Source of the DNA: Bacteroidales bacterium
GTDB taxonomy: Bacteria; Bacteroidota; Bacteroidia; Bacteroidales; F082
DNA length: 64,000 nt
Assembly: GCA_016936505.1 (NCBI GenBank)
Contig: JAFGXS010000071.1
Coordinates: forward strand, 21,025-85,024
Reading direction: 5' to 3'
Of the stretch, positions 19,073-30,000 are shown piece after piece. The first letter of the stretch is position 1. The number at the start of each line of letters is the position of its first letter. A program made the translations under genes and the position numbers. The notes beneath the pieces were generated by a model, which worked only from the letters and a program-made list of their open reading frames with translations, was not told where the DNA came from and ran no database searches.

Positions 19073-20596
19073 ATGTATATGATGAACGATTTTTATAAAA
19101 AAACTAGTACCGTCTTTTTTGCAACAATGCTTGTGGCTTCTTGCTTAAAGGGACAATCAAAAGAAAAACGGCCAAATATTTTGTTGATCACAGCCGATGA
19201 TATGAACTGGAATTCGGTTGGCATTTACGGATGTGATGTTGCTGAAACCACTCCGAATATTGATAAGTTGGCTCAGGAAGGTATTCGGTTTGATAATGCC
19301 TTTGTTTCTATATCCTTGTCTACACCTTGTCGGCAGGTTATGTTGTCGGGTTGTCATAGCCATCAAACTATGACCCGTTGTTTTACTGAATTGGAAAGGG
19401 TTGGACCTGCATTGCCGGATATCCTGAAAGAGGAAGGATATTTGATCGCCAACATCAATAAGCAACAGGATTTTTACGAATGGGATGTCGCGGTAACGGA
19501 AAAGGAGACTGCAATGGGGCGTGACATTCCAGCAAATACTAACGCCGTTAAAGAAATTATTCAACGGGCTGGGGATAAGCCTTGGTTTATTATGATGAAT
19601 TTTAACGATCCTCATCGGCCGTTCTATAATTCTGAATCACAAAACAATAGCAAAAATTACGCAGAATACCGTGATAAAGGTCGCCTAAGCAAGCCCTCCA
19701 AAGTTTTCAAAACCGATGAGGTGAGAGTCCCCGGTTTTTTGCCCGATTTGCCAGAAATCAAGCAGGAAATGGCAGAATACTACTCCTCAGTTAGAAGATG
19801 TGATGATGGGGTGGGGTGTGTACTCGATGTATTGAAGCAAAAAGGGATTTATGATAATACAATTGTAGTTTTTCTTTCAGACCACGGTATATCTATGCCC
19901 TTTTCCAAATTGAATTGTTACCATACAAGCCTTCATGTGCCTTTAATCTTACGGTACCCTAAATGGATAAAGGCAGGTTCAAGAGATGTGGGCAATGTCG
20001 TTAGTGTGGTGGATTTGGCACCTACATTAATTGAAATGATTGGCCTTAAGAGTCCTGATTACATGGCTGGACGCTCTTTCCTGCCATTAGTTAAAGGAGA
20101 AGAGCAGGATTCCCGGGAATATACTGTTGGGTATTATTATCGTAATTTGCGTCAAGATAATATGTTCCCTGAATTTACTGTGCATATGCGAGATTGGGTG
20201 TACATATACAACCCTTGGGCGAACGGTGTAAAAGAGGTTCATAATGCCGATTATACCAATAGTCCATCTTTAAAAGCTATTTGGGCTGCAGCCGATTCCC
20301 TGGAGTCGGTAAAAAAACGTAGTGATTTTCACAAGTATCGTGTAAAGGAAGAGCTTTACAACATTCGTCAGGATCCAAACTCCTACATAAATTTGGCCGA
20401 TGATGCAGAATTTAAAACGAGGGTGGAAAACATGCGTCAAATATTGGTTGATTGGATGGTTTCAACGAAGCATCCTGCATTGGAATTGATGCGGGATCCT
20501 TTTAATCAAACTTTGATAGAGAGTTACATGGCTTGGGAAAAAGAAAATGCTCGGAAACAGGATGCTGAGGTTAGAATACTTGAAAAATCAAAATAG
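19073..20596 (+). CDS. Sulfatase, heparan-N-sulfatase-like subgroup, Ser-type, lipoprotein
   Basis: This S1 sulfatase has 507 residues with a lipobox (VASC, C24). The active-site motif is S83-T-P-C-R, serine-type with Cys at the fourth position, followed by QVMLSG instead of the usual LLTG. The front segment ITADDMNWNSVGIYG, the NFNDPHRPFYNS segment and FLSDHGISMPFSK resemble N-sulfoglucosamine sulfohydrolases (S1_8-like). The homologue's activity on heparan does not have to hold here; the neighbours point to a mannose-rich glycan. The next sulfatase begins 7 bases after its stop codon, so they are co-transcribed. Confidence 0.9.
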   Translation: MYMMNDFYKKTSTVFFATMLVASCLKGQSKEKRPNILLITADDMNWNSVGIYGCDVAETTPNIDKLAQEGIRFDNAFVSISLSTPCRQVMLSGCHSHQTMTRCFTELERVGPALPDILKEEGYLIANINKQQDFYEWDVAVTEKETAMGRDIPANTNAVKEIIQRAGDKPWFIMMNFNDPHRPFYNSESQNNSKNYAEYRDKGRLSKPSKVFKTDEVRVPGFLPDLPEIKQEMAEYYSSVRRCDDGVGCVLDVLKQKGIYDNTIVVFLSDHGISMPFSKLNCYHTSLHVPLILRYPKWIKAGSRDVGNVVSVVDLAPTLIEMIGLKSPDYMAGRSFLPLVKGEEQDSREYTVGYYYRNLRQDNMFPEFTVHMRDWVYIYNPWANGVKEVHNADYTNSPSLKAIWAAADSLESVKKRSDFHKYRVKEELYNIRQDPNSYINLADDAEFKTRVENMRQILVDWMVSTKHPALELMRDPFNQTLIESYMAWEKENARKQDAEVRILEKSK

Positions 20597-20603
20597 GATT
20601 TTT

Positions 20604-22214
20604 ATGGGAAAAAATAATAACTGTTTGGTTAATGTATTGGCTTCTAGTGGTTTGGTTTTGTTTGGACTCTCAGCAGTTGCGTCTGCAACTGTTAAGGCTC
20701 CAAAAAAGAAGAACCTTTTATTCATAATGACTGATCAGCAACAGTACATTGCTATGGGAATGGCTGGAAATAAGGTCTTAAAAACCCCAAATCTTGATCG
20801 TTTGGCTCGTGAAGGTGCGTTTTTTAAGAATGCTTATTCGGCCTGTGCTGTGTCTGGGCCTGCTAGGTCTTCGATCTTGACTGGATGTACTGTTGAAAGA
20901 ACAGGGGTGAATACCAATAGTAAAACCTACTATTACAACGACGAGAAGGTGATGGCAATGCCCACTTTTGATGAGATTTTGACTGATCAAGGGTACCGTT
21001 GTGAGTACTATGGTAAATGGCATAGTCTCAGCTCTCATGCCGAAATTTACAGAAATCCTAAACAAGAATCTTTAGATGGGATGTCTGTGTTTGGTCATGG
21101 TGGGCAAAACCATGTTTATATCGATTACATCAACCACCATTTCCCTAAAGCTCCATTGGATGCAGGAGAGCTGTATGATAGTTTTACACAAAGACCCTAT
21201 GTGCCCGATCCCTTGGACAAGTTTTATGGACAAAATTATCAGGATGTGGAGCAAGCCTATAAAAAGGCTGTTCAGCCTGATTTTCATGGAAAGTTGCTGG
21301 TTCCGGCAGAGCATAGCTTTACTGCCTTTCAAGCTAAAGAGACACTGGAAGCCCTCGAGCGTTTGAAGGATACGACTTTTAGTATTACTTGCTCATTCCA
21401 TTTCCCTCATTCGCCTTTAATTGCTCCGGAGCCCTATTACAGCATGTATCTACCCAGTGACATGCCAGTGCCTGAGAGTATAATTGACGAGATGGATAAT
21501 TCTCCATATCGAAATGCAAATGGACGGCTTTCGCATCCTGAATATGCTGATGCAGAAAAAATTCAGTACATGATATCCAATTACTATGGGTTGATAACTG
21601 AAATTGATGATTGGGTTGGGCGTATTTTACAAAAACTTGATGAATTGGGGCTGAGCGACAATACACTAGTGGTGTTTACCAGTGACCATGGTGAAATGCT
21701 TGGAGCCCATGGATTAAGAGAAAAGAATGTCTTTTATGAAGAATCATCACACATTCCTTTGATGATCAAATCTCCGGGTGCCATTCAAACCAACACATTT
21801 GTAGAGGGGTATGTGTCTCATGTGGATATATTTGCTACCATCCTCGATTATCTGGAAGCCGGGCAATATCCCTCTGATGGTAAAAGCTTGAGAGGGCTGA
21901 TTGAGGGAACCGATGACGATTACGGTAAGTATGTGGTAACTGAGTGGAATTACCGGGGCGATGTCTCCCCAAATTATATGATTGTGAAGGATGGCTGGAA
22001 GCTGTTGATTCCTTACTCTAAGGAGTCTAAGGTGTTGAACGCCCTCTATAACCTGAATGAAGATCCCTATGAAATGAATAATCTTTTGGGAAAGAATCCT
22101 GACAAACAAAAGCACCTCTCCAAAGCCAATGAATTAAAGGGCTATTTACTTGAATGGTTGGAGAAAAACCAATCGAAGCATTTCTCAGGGGTCAATAGTC
22201 GACCACTCCTCTAA
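20604..22214 (+). CDS. Sulfatase, Ser-type, single-domain paralogue of the 642-3344 sulfatase
   Basis: This S1 sulfatase has 536 residues. The start at 20604 gives a signal peptide (cleavage near VASA), and the upstream gene ends at 20596, so longer starts would overlap it. The active site is S84-G-P-A-R followed by SSILTG. The catalytic domain is strongly similar, segment by segment, to the sulfatase at 642-3344 (for example KTPNLDRLA, FKNAY, CEYYGKWH, LDELG, SDHGEMLGAHG) and less so to 46665-48266. Unlike the 642 gene it ends right after the sulfatase domain, so it probably stays in the periplasm. An outside/inside pair acting on the same sulfate position is plausible. Confidence 0.93.
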   Translation: MGKNNNCLVNVLASSGLVLFGLSAVASATVKAPKKKNLLFIMTDQQQYIAMGMAGNKVLKTPNLDRLAREGAFFKNAYSACAVSGPARSSILTGCTVERTGVNTNSKTYYYNDEKVMAMPTFDEILTDQGYRCEYYGKWHSLSSHAEIYRNPKQESLDGMSVFGHGGQNHVYIDYINHHFPKAPLDAGELYDSFTQRPYVPDPLDKFYGQNYQDVEQAYKKAVQPDFHGKLLVPAEHSFTAFQAKETLEALERLKDTTFSITCSFHFPHSPLIAPEPYYSMYLPSDMPVPESIIDEMDNSPYRNANGRLSHPEYADAEKIQYMISNYYGLITEIDDWVGRILQKLDELGLSDNTLVVFTSDHGEMLGAHGLREKNVFYEESSHIPLMIKSPGAIQTNTFVEGYVSHVDIFATILDYLEAGQYPSDGKSLRGLIEGTDDDYGKYVVTEWNYRGDVSPNYMIVKDGWKLLIPYSKESKVLNALYNLNEDPYEMNNLLGKNPDKQKHLSKANELKGYLLEWLEKNQSKHFSGVNSRPLL

Positions 22215-22246
22215 TCGTGGATGCAACTTGCCTGAGGAGTCTTTTC
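22205..22246 (+). terminator. Possible terminator after the third sulfatase of the run
   Basis: A perfect 7-bp stem (22205-22211 with 22234-22240, ACTCCTC and complement) with a 22-base loop is followed by CTTTTCT. The 5' arm overlaps the end of the coding region. The T tract is short, so termination may be partial. Confidence 0.45.
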
Positions 22247-22563
22247 TATGTATATAGATGATGGCCTGGTAAAATGTAACTTCGTTAGTGACATATGTTA
22301 GTTCTATAATCAATTATTTGTCTGCTGACTATGCCTGCTGTATTGTTTGCTTTCTGTTTATAGAGTGATCGATAATAATTTGTATGGCGTCGCAATAAAT
22401 GATTAAATCCATGTTTTGTAGCTGAAATAAACTGTGCTACAAGCTTTTTTGCAAATAGATGGAGGTTTAGGTGGAGGGTAGTGCTCCCTGCATTTCTTCA
22501 TCACGAGTTGAAAATATAGAGCTATTGCTAAGTTTTGTTTTTTACGTTTTTAAATATATTGTT
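22215..22563. other. Intergenic region between third and fourth sulfatase
   Basis: This is AT-rich and apparently non-coding. A short open frame reaches upstream of the next sulfatase from 22471, but the codons lack a signal sequence and the real start is at 22564. A near-match to the -7 box (TAATTTG, one base short) lies near 22375-22382. The region probably gives the fourth sulfatase its own promoter. Confidence 0.4.
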
Positions 22564-24144
22564 ATGAAAACTCAAAAAATTGCACCTACGTTGTTTGCTT
22601 TTGTCTCCCTTTTAGGGTGTGTACAAAAAAGTGATACTAGGCCCAATATACTTTTTATTATGACTGATGATCACGCACTCTCTGCTATAAGTGCCTATAA
22701 TGGATTTCTAGCAAAGGTCGCACCAACACCAAACATAGACAGGATTGCCAATGAAGGAATTCGTTTTAATAATATGTTCTGTACTAATAGCATTAGTGGC
22801 CCTTCAAGAGCAGCAATACTAACAGGAAAATTTGCCCATGTAAATGGGTTTTATAAAAATGAAGGGGGCGGCGATTTCGATGGATCACAGCAAACGTTTC
22901 CTAAACTTTTGCAAGAAAATGGTTATCAAACTGCTTTAATTGGTAAATGGCATTTGGGAACCTCACCTACCGGTTTTGATTTTTACAAGGTTTTGTTTAA
23001 TAAAGAAGGACAAGGTTCCTATTTTGACCCGGTTTTTGAAACAAGTGGCGGATTAATAGTTGAAGAGAAAGGTAAATATTCTACCAATGTGATAAAAGAA
23101 GGTGCTCTTAACTGGTTGAAAACTCAACGAGATAAAGATAAGCCATTTATGCTTATGTATCAGTTTAAGGCTCCACACCGCCCGTGGGAGCCTGGTCCTG
23201 GTTATGAGAATTATTTGGCTGACGTCACAATTCCTCACCCAGCTACTTTTGATGATGATTATAGTGGACGCCCAGCAGCTAAGGATGCTTGGATGCGAAT
23301 TGATGGTCATTTGAATCGTAAGAATCTTAAAATTCAACCACCAAAAAATTTGACAAAAGATGAATTGAGTGCGTGGAATTCTTTTGGGAATGAAGATGGG
23401 GAGTTTTGGACACCCGACTCAACAATGTCCGACGAACAACGCAAAGATTGGAAATTTCAACGTTATGCAAAAGATTATTTACGTTGTGTCAAGGCTGCTG
23501 ATGATGCTATTGGGGAAGTGTTGGACTATTTGGATAAGAGTGGATTGGCTGAAAATACTATTGTCATTTACACTTCCGATCAAGGATTTTATGTTGGGGA
23601 GCATGGTTGGTTTGATAAACGCTTTATGTATGAGGAGTCCATGCATATGCCCTTGTTAATTCGTTATCCGGCAAAAATTAAGGCTGGTCAGGTTAATGAT
23701 GATTTACTTCTTAATATTGATTTTGCTCCAACATTGTTGGACTTGGCAGAGACAAAAATCCCAGCAGATGTTCAGGGTAAGAGTTTTTTACCTATATTGA
23801 ATAATCTTGCAGATGGCGATTTTAGGGAAGCGGTTTATTACCATTATTATGAATTCCCCTATTGGCACCATGTTCAACCTCATTATGGCATTCGTACCAG
23901 TCGATATAAGCTTATACATTTCTATTACAGTATGGATGTATGGGAATTGTATGACTTAGAAAATGATCCACATGAAATGAAAAACTTAATTGAAGAACAA
24001 GAATACAAGACAATAATTGAGGATCTGAAAATTCAACTTTTTAAACTGATGAAGGAAAATAATATGAATTTGTCGCTCAGTGAGTTGAGGGCAATGACCG
24101 ATGCCCGTATTGAACGTCTTTACAAGGTTGAGGATGCTAATTAG
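22564..24144 (+). CDS. Sulfatase, GlcNAc-6-sulfatase-like (S1_11-like), Ser-type, lipoprotein
   Basis: This S1 sulfatase has 526 residues. The start at 22564 is chosen because a lipoprotein signal follows (SLLGC, C19). The active site is S78-G-P-S-R followed by AAILTG. The QFKAPHRPWEPGPGYENY segment and the C-terminal block with YYHYYEFPYWHHV, HYGIRTSRYKLIHFYY and YDLENDPHEMKN are marks of the subgroup whose studied members remove 6-O-sulfate from N-acetylglucosamine. FYVGEHGWFDKRFMYEES is the substrate-side conserved segment. It ends the plus-strand block and is followed by a clear terminator. The specificity transfer from the family is moderately sure at best. Confidence 0.92.
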   Translation: MKTQKIAPTLFAFVSLLGCVQKSDTRPNILFIMTDDHALSAISAYNGFLAKVAPTPNIDRIANEGIRFNNMFCTNSISGPSRAAILTGKFAHVNGFYKNEGGGDFDGSQQTFPKLLQENGYQTALIGKWHLGTSPTGFDFYKVLFNKEGQGSYFDPVFETSGGLIVEEKGKYSTNVIKEGALNWLKTQRDKDKPFMLMYQFKAPHRPWEPGPGYENYLADVTIPHPATFDDDYSGRPAAKDAWMRIDGHLNRKNLKIQPPKNLTKDELSAWNSFGNEDGEFWTPDSTMSDEQRKDWKFQRYAKDYLRCVKAADDAIGEVLDYLDKSGLAENTIVIYTSDQGFYVGEHGWFDKRFMYEESMHMPLLIRYPAKIKAGQVNDDLLLNIDFAPTLLDLAETKIPADVQGKSFLPILNNLADGDFREAVYYHYYEFPYWHHVQPHYGIRTSRYKLIHFYYSMDVWELYDLENDPHEMKNLIEEQEYKTIIEDLKIQLFKLMKENNMNLSLSELRAMTDARIERLYKVEDAN

Positions 24145-24219
24145 GGGCTGCTGAAGAATTAATAACATGCATTAAATCGGTCATTTAGGATCAATTTTAT
24201 TGCAATGAATTCTAAAGAC

Positions 24220-24257
24220 AAAGAGGCTGTCCGATTTATTGGCCAGCCTCTTTTTTT
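24220..24257 (+). terminator. Intrinsic terminator after the plus-strand sulfatase block
   Basis: A 10-bp stem AAAGAGGCTG / CAGCCTCTTT (24220-24229 with 24244-24253), extended by two further pairs, is followed by a run of T (TTTTTTT from 24251). It stands between two convergent transcription units. Confidence 0.88.
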
Positions 24258-24332
24258 CTAGATTTTTTCAATCTGGTTTTCTGTTGTTTTTTTCAACTTC
24301 ATTGGAGCAATTACTTCTCATTAATGTTTTTG

Positions 24333-24372
24333 AAAAATAAAATATCCCACATGAAATTTGCGGGATATTTTG
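24333..24372 (-). terminator. Intrinsic terminator after the minus-strand SusCD-DUF3823 operon
   Basis: AAAATATCCC (24339-24348) pairs with GGGATATTTT (24362-24371), with a short loop. Read on the minus strand the hairpin is followed by ATTTTTC. It lies 11 bases beyond the stop of the DUF3823 gene. Confidence 0.75.
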
Positions 24373-24382
24373 TTTGCTAAGA

Positions 24383-25117
24383 TTATGGTACAACTACTTT
24401 TAGAATTTCAGTATAATTATACCTGCGGCTTAAGGCATTTACGTTAGCCCCCATACGCACATAATAAGTATAGCCTGATTTTACCGGAAATGGGCCCAAT
24501 GAATAGTTTTTGTTGTCTGTAGCACCAACTTCGTCTGCCCATGGCTTGTTAATACTCTTCCTTAGGTTATTGTATTCAGCTATATTAATATAGTTGGAGT
24601 TACCGCAGAAAGTTGTCAGGCTTAAGAAACCCTTCACTTCGTAGATATTGGGAAGACTTGATACAACAGGAGCTTTTACGTTGCATTCAAGAGTCAGGTT
24701 AGTCCCATTTAGGGTAGCCTTAAAATTGGAAAGCTGAAGATATGGGGTTACCATGAAATCCTGCTGGGTTTTTTTCTCCAGAATTACTCCCTTTACCGTA
24801 TCAACAGGCCAGAAAGGTCCATCATAGGGAAGCATGTCATACGTTCCAGGAAAAAGTTTGGAATTGTTATACACACCATCTCTCATCACGGCCAGCGATT
24901 GAAATTGGGCAACAGCCCCAGGGTTATTTTGTTCCCAAGTTCTGTCAATTATTCGAATTTGCCAGTCGTTTTGATCCATCAATAGGTTAGTCCCGGTATA
25001 TTTATCGATAATATTTCCATAAATCCGGGCGCCTGGTTCTTCCCAGTTATCGATTTTCTGACACCCATAGAATGATAACAATAAAACCACAGTTAGCAAA
25101 TGCAATATGTTTTTCAT
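24383..25117 (-). CDS. DUF3823 lipoprotein, SusE-position accessory protein (set 2)
   Basis: This 244-residue lipoprotein has its lipidation Cys in FYGCQ near residue 19. It has the same plan as the set-1 protein: GARIYGNIIDKYTGTN, then NNSKLFPGTYDMLPY, DFMVTPYLQLSNF, and a final YYVRMGANVNALSRRYNYTE segment. These match the two-domain DUF3823 family found next to SusD. It is the last gene of the minus-strand set, 24 bases after SusD, before the terminator at 24333-24372. Probable role: part of the surface glycan-binding complex with the SusD encoded upstream. Confidence 0.87.
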   Translation of the reverse strand: MKNILHLLTVVLLLSFYGCQKIDNWEEPGARIYGNIIDKYTGTNLLMDQNDWQIRIIDRTWEQNNPGAVAQFQSLAVMRDGVYNNSKLFPGTYDMLPYDGPFWPVDTVKGVILEKKTQQDFMVTPYLQLSNFKATLNGTNLTLECNVKAPVVSSLPNIYEVKGFLSLTTFCGNSNYINIAEYNNLRKSINKPWADEVGATDNKNYSLGPFPVKSGYTYYVRMGANVNALSRRYNYTEILKVVVP

Positions 25118-25141
25118 ATATTTTCTTTTATATTTTTATTT

Positions 25142-27037
25142 TTAATAAAGTGGATTTTGGGGTAATAGCTTGGGATTTTTATTGATTTCCCCCTGCGGAA
25201 TTCTCTCGTAAGCTGATCGTTTTGGAGCCGTCTTTGTGCGGTTGTCCCGATTAACCTCATCAAGGTAGATGTACTTGCCTTCATCAAAAATATAATAGCA
25301 AGCTAGGGCTCTTAAATACCGGTTGTTGAGAACTTGATCGGTAATTCTCCAGGTTTTGAGGTCCCACCAGTAATGGTTTTCACAATATAGTTCACGACCA
25401 CGTTCGTCGCGGATGAACTGGAGGCTTGCCTCAATTGGGTAACCATAGTTGCTACTTGTGGCCTGATCAATATCCGGACGTATGATCTTGCACCCGGCGC
25501 GCTCACGAATCGCTTCGACATAATCAAAAGCTTCCGACCTTTTACCAAGTTCGTAAGCTGCTTCTGCTGTATTCAAATAAATTTCTCCAAGGCGAAAAAC
25601 AATCCAGGATGTGGTCGATTTGTTCACTCTAACCATTTCTGTCGGTAAGTTCACGTCTATATATTTGCGAATAAAAGCACCCATGAAAGCATTGTTCTCA
25701 CCTCCCTTGTTTTCAAACATTCCGTGGTTACCTGTGATAAGTACGCCATTGTATTTGTCGCCTTTTTTTCCCAGTTTACGGTTTGCTGTAGAATTGATTG
25801 AAGCAGCGTTACTTCCACTTTGTGCATCAGCTGCCGTTCCTTCAAATTCAACATAAATACCTCTTTGGATATCAAATTTTTTTCCTCGAAGCTCGTCCCC
25901 GTCAAAATAGCAGGTTCCCAGTAAGCGTGGCTCCATCTCATTTTTTATGTCGCTGCGTTTGGCAAAACGTACAGGCTTGCCTTGTTCATCTGTAAGGGCT
26001 GGGAAGTCATATAACTGCATGTGTTGTAAAACCGGACCACCTTCAGCTCCTACAAATGAAGAGAAATCTGGGTTAGGGCTCATTAATGCATCGTAGCAGT
26101 GTCCAAAAATTAATCCGTCGTACCCTTTGGAAAAAATGGTCTCTGCTGAAGTTTTGTCCAAGAAGAGGTTCGCGAAGTTGGTAGCTTTGTCGGGATAATT
26201 CTTAACGTATAACGCGTAAGGCCCATTTTCGATGCATAAACCTGCATCGTAAGCATACTGAAAAAATTCATTTGCTTTTGACGGATCTATGCCCACAAAA
26301 CCGCCCTGCATGGCTGATTCTGATTCAAAACCCAAGTACTGGGTGTATTTGGCAATTCTTCCCGCATAAAGCATCGAGCGCGACATTAAAGCAGCAGCTA
26401 CGTATTTGTTTGCACGTCCCGCAGTGCTTTTCGCACTCATGTTTTCCATGGCGAATTTCAAATCCTCATAGATGAATTTCCAGGTATCATACTCTGATGC
26501 CCGTGGGATCTGCAGGTCTTCAGCCGAGGTTGTTACAGGATCCTGTACCTCGGTAATAATTGGCACACCTCCGTAACGTTTCGCCATTCCCTGATAAAAG
26601 AACGCACGCAAAAAACGAGCCTCCCCCATTAAAGAATTGTATGTAGCATCGTCGTACTTGCTTTTGTAATTTGGAAAGTTATTGATAAATATGTTTATGA
26701 TACGTATATCGTCGTATGGCCAGTAGCCAACGCCTGCTTCAAATATATTTACGTTCCATCCGTAGATTTCGCCACTCATGCTGGCAAGGCTGTTTTTATA
26801 TGCCTGCCATGAATTGTTATTGCCTGGCATATAGCCTTTATTTGCGTAATAAATGAAGTCCTCAATTGGTAGATTCATGTATGATTGAACAAAATACTTC
26901 TGTACACCAAACGCGGTTCCAAATAGTTCAGGTTCGCCCAGTATGCCCTTGGGTTCCAACTCCAGCTCATGGCATGAAGAAACAGTAAACCCAAATATCA
27001 ATGATAATATTATAAGTTTTATTTTCATGATTCTCAT
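25142..27037 (-). CDS. SusD/RagB family glycan-binding lipoprotein (set 2)
   Basis: This 631-residue lipoprotein has its lipidation Cys in TVSSCHE near residue 22. It is the partner of the SusC that ends 3 bases before it. The SusD helical core is visible in GEARFLRAFFYQGMAKRYGG (about 145-165), and the C-terminal part shows RLGEIYLNTAEAAYELGKR and FIRDERGRELYCENHYWWDL, both standard. It differs clearly from the set-1 SusD, so the two uptake systems probably capture different chains or different sizes of the same glycan. Confidence 0.96.
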   Translation of the reverse strand: MRIMKIKLIILSLIFGFTVSSCHELELEPKGILGEPELFGTAFGVQKYFVQSYMNLPIEDFIYYANKGYMPGNNNSWQAYKNSLASMSGEIYGWNVNIFEAGVGYWPYDDIRIINIFINNFPNYKSKYDDATYNSLMGEARFLRAFFYQGMAKRYGGVPIITEVQDPVTTSAEDLQIPRASEYDTWKFIYEDLKFAMENMSAKSTAGRANKYVAAALMSRSMLYAGRIAKYTQYLGFESESAMQGGFVGIDPSKANEFFQYAYDAGLCIENGPYALYVKNYPDKATNFANLFLDKTSAETIFSKGYDGLIFGHCYDALMSPNPDFSSFVGAEGGPVLQHMQLYDFPALTDEQGKPVRFAKRSDIKNEMEPRLLGTCYFDGDELRGKKFDIQRGIYVEFEGTAADAQSGSNAASINSTANRKLGKKGDKYNGVLITGNHGMFENKGGENNAFMGAFIRKYIDVNLPTEMVRVNKSTTSWIVFRLGEIYLNTAEAAYELGKRSEAFDYVEAIRERAGCKIIRPDIDQATSSNYGYPIEASLQFIRDERGRELYCENHYWWDLKTWRITDQVLNNRYLRALACYYIFDEGKYIYLDEVNRDNRTKTAPKRSAYERIPQGEINKNPKLLPQNPLY

Positions 27038-27040
27038 TTT

Positions 27041-30000
27041 TTAGAATTTAATGCTTGCGCCAACTGTAAAGGTTCTGTTAACCGGGTAATTATAAACGTC
27101 TACCGTATTGGTTGATGCGCCCCCTTGAGCTCCTGGGCGCTCGGGATCTACATCCTTCAATCCTGTAAAAGTCAGTAGGTTATACCCACTTAAATAAATT
27201 CTTAAATCCTCTATCCCGCCTTTCGAAAATAAGTTCTTTGGCAATGTGTAACCCAGTTCCAACGTTTTTAAACGCATATATGAGGCATTTTGCACGAGGT
27301 TAGTCCCAGTCCGTCGGCCATCGTGGCCAGTTACCGGATAATATCCTGGTATCCATTCTGTTGTTGTGCTAAAATAGTCGGCATTGGGGTCGGCCGGACG
27401 CCATCTGTTCAAAAAGTACGCCAATGAATTATTTCCATTAAACGACAATGGAGAGATTAATACTTCACCATATTCAACATATACGCCATAAGATCCCTGA
27501 AAATTTGCGGTCAAATCAAAATTTTTCCACGAGCAGCCTAGATTAAAACCATAGTTGAAGAGGGGCAAACCTGTAGTTGCAATCGGATGTTCATCAGCAG
27601 AATTAATGACACCATCTTCGTTCCAGTCATTAAGAATCCAATCACCTGGTGTAGATCCTTGTCCCATTGGGAGTTTATAGTTTCTGATTTCTTCAAGGCT
27701 TGTAAACATGTGTTCAGATTCATTCCCCCACCAGATGTTATTGTATCGACCACTGGTACGGTTGCGCCAGTTGTCATACTGGTTATTGGCTAATGTTTCG
27801 AGCCAATCGGTACGCATACTTCTGGTTGAAGAAATTAATGGATTTATATAGTACTCAAAATTTTTGATCTGGTCACTCCAGGTAAGCGTTAACTCCCAAC
27901 CGAAATTACGGTCTGCGTTCAGGTTTGTCTGCGGTAAGTTAGCGCCAACAGTGCCAGGAACAATTGCATTACTGGTTGCCAATAATCCTGTTCTATCGCG
28001 CCTGAATAGTTCAAAGGATCCGCTTAGTTTGTTTTGAAATACACCAAAATCCAATCCTATATTGTACATTTTGATTTCATACCAAGTGAGGTTTGGGTTT
28101 GGAATGGCTTGGGGTTGAAGTCCTCCGCATAATGCGTCGCCAAACATCCATCCAATTCTATTGGTTAATCCGTACCCTAAAACTGGGGGGTAGTTGGCCG
28201 CTGAGCTATCGTCACCCATTTCCCCGTATGATGCACGTAATTTTAAATTACTGATTATAGGAAGAATTTCTTGCATGAAACTTTCGTCGCTTATGCGCCA
28301 TCCTGCTGATACAGACGGAAAGAATCCCCAACGTTTATCTTTCGGAAAGCGAGAGGAACCATCGTAACGAAACCTGAAATCCACCAAATATTTTCCGCTG
28401 TAAGCATATGTCAATGAACCAATAAATGATTGGCTGGTGCGATCACCAGGCGTTCCACCTGTACCTTCTTGATTCAGAGCTTCGCCTGCAAACAAGTATT
28501 CCGAGTCAATCATTAATTCGCGGAATGCTCTGAAATAGTCCCATTTACTGTATGCTTCTTCGAAGATCAAAAAGCTTTTTACATCATGTTCCTTGAAATT
28601 AGTACTGTAATGTATGCCGAGCTGCAAATCGGTATCGAAATTAAAATTGGCATCTCTTTCGATGCTTGAAGGCGAGTTTTTAGCAACCGGAGTATAAATT
28701 TCTGTGCCTGGATTATAATTGAATAGATTGTAACTCTTTCTGAAGATGGATCTCTCTGGAAGTTCCATCGCATAGTCGTATAAGCCCTTTATTGATAGCC
28801 CATTGATATATGGTATGTTGTAATTGAGTTGAAATGTCCCGTTTAGTCGGCGGTTGTTTGTTTTTTTTGTGCCACTAATTGACGGATCTATTTCTGCTAG
28901 AATATTTCTTCCTACATACAAAGTTGATGCATCCCCATTTAAATAATCAGGATTGTCGTTGGCATAAAAAGGTGCATCAGGACGCATGAGCCATGCTGTT
29001 TTCATAGTAGACCAATCTGTTGAGCTTGGCCGATTTGTTTTGTCCAAAATTGCTCCAATCGTTACTTTTGTGCCCAAATTTTTGGTTAGCTGTGCATCTA
29101 CCGTTGAGCGAAAGTTCCAACGCTCGGAATTATAACCGCCCCCTTTGTAATTACCTACTTGGGTTGCGTATCCTAGATTCATGAAATATCGCAACTTATC
29201 ACTTCCGCCATTTACAGTGAAGTTATGTTGTTGTTGCGGTGTGTTCTTATCAAAGGCTGCATCCATCCAGTTGTATGATGGTTTTCCATCGATGTAAGGC
29301 TGCATATCCGACTCGGTGAATACCGGATTTTGACGCACTAAATAGTTTTTTTCGAAGTTTTGGAATGTATTCTCGTTACTTAAGTTCATGTGATCTAACG
29401 CACCTACCCCTTCCGGGACATAAAGAGCCTGTTGTATTGAATAATTACCAGTATATGAAAATTCAACCTTCCCTGCGTTCGATATACCGTTTTTTGTAGT
29501 TATCAGAATTACCCCGTTGGCAGCACGCAAACCATAGATAGCTGCTGAGCCGTCTTTTAATACGGAAATGCTCTCGATTTCTTGGGGATCCATTCTGGCA
29601 AAATAGGCCTGGTCGCGGGTGATCCCATCAATCACAAAAAGTGGGGCGCCCATGCCACGAATGTCAATGTTTGAATCGTATGCGCCCGGTGCACTGCTCT
29701 TTTGTACAACTCGGACACCCGGTAGCTTACCTGTTAGCATATTGACGACATTTTCTGTCTTAGTTTTGATTAGCTCTTCATTCCTGATGGATGCTACTGA
29801 ACCGGTTACTGTTGCTTTTTTTTGCGTTCCGTAACCTACTGCAACAACTTCCTCAAGTCCTATATTGTCCGGTGATAAGAAAACATTAATGTTACTTTTA
29901 CTCCCAATCTCTATTTCCTGAGGAATGAACCCAATAAAACTAAAAATCAGTGTGGTGCCTTTACCTTCCGGTACATTGATGCTAAAGTCACCATTCACAT

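Noticed and set aside
17617..24144. Tandem duplication as the source of the four neighbouring sulfatases
   Set aside because: The four belong to different subgroups by their motifs, so they were gathered and not copied in place. The nearest relative of the third is the distant 642-3344 gene.
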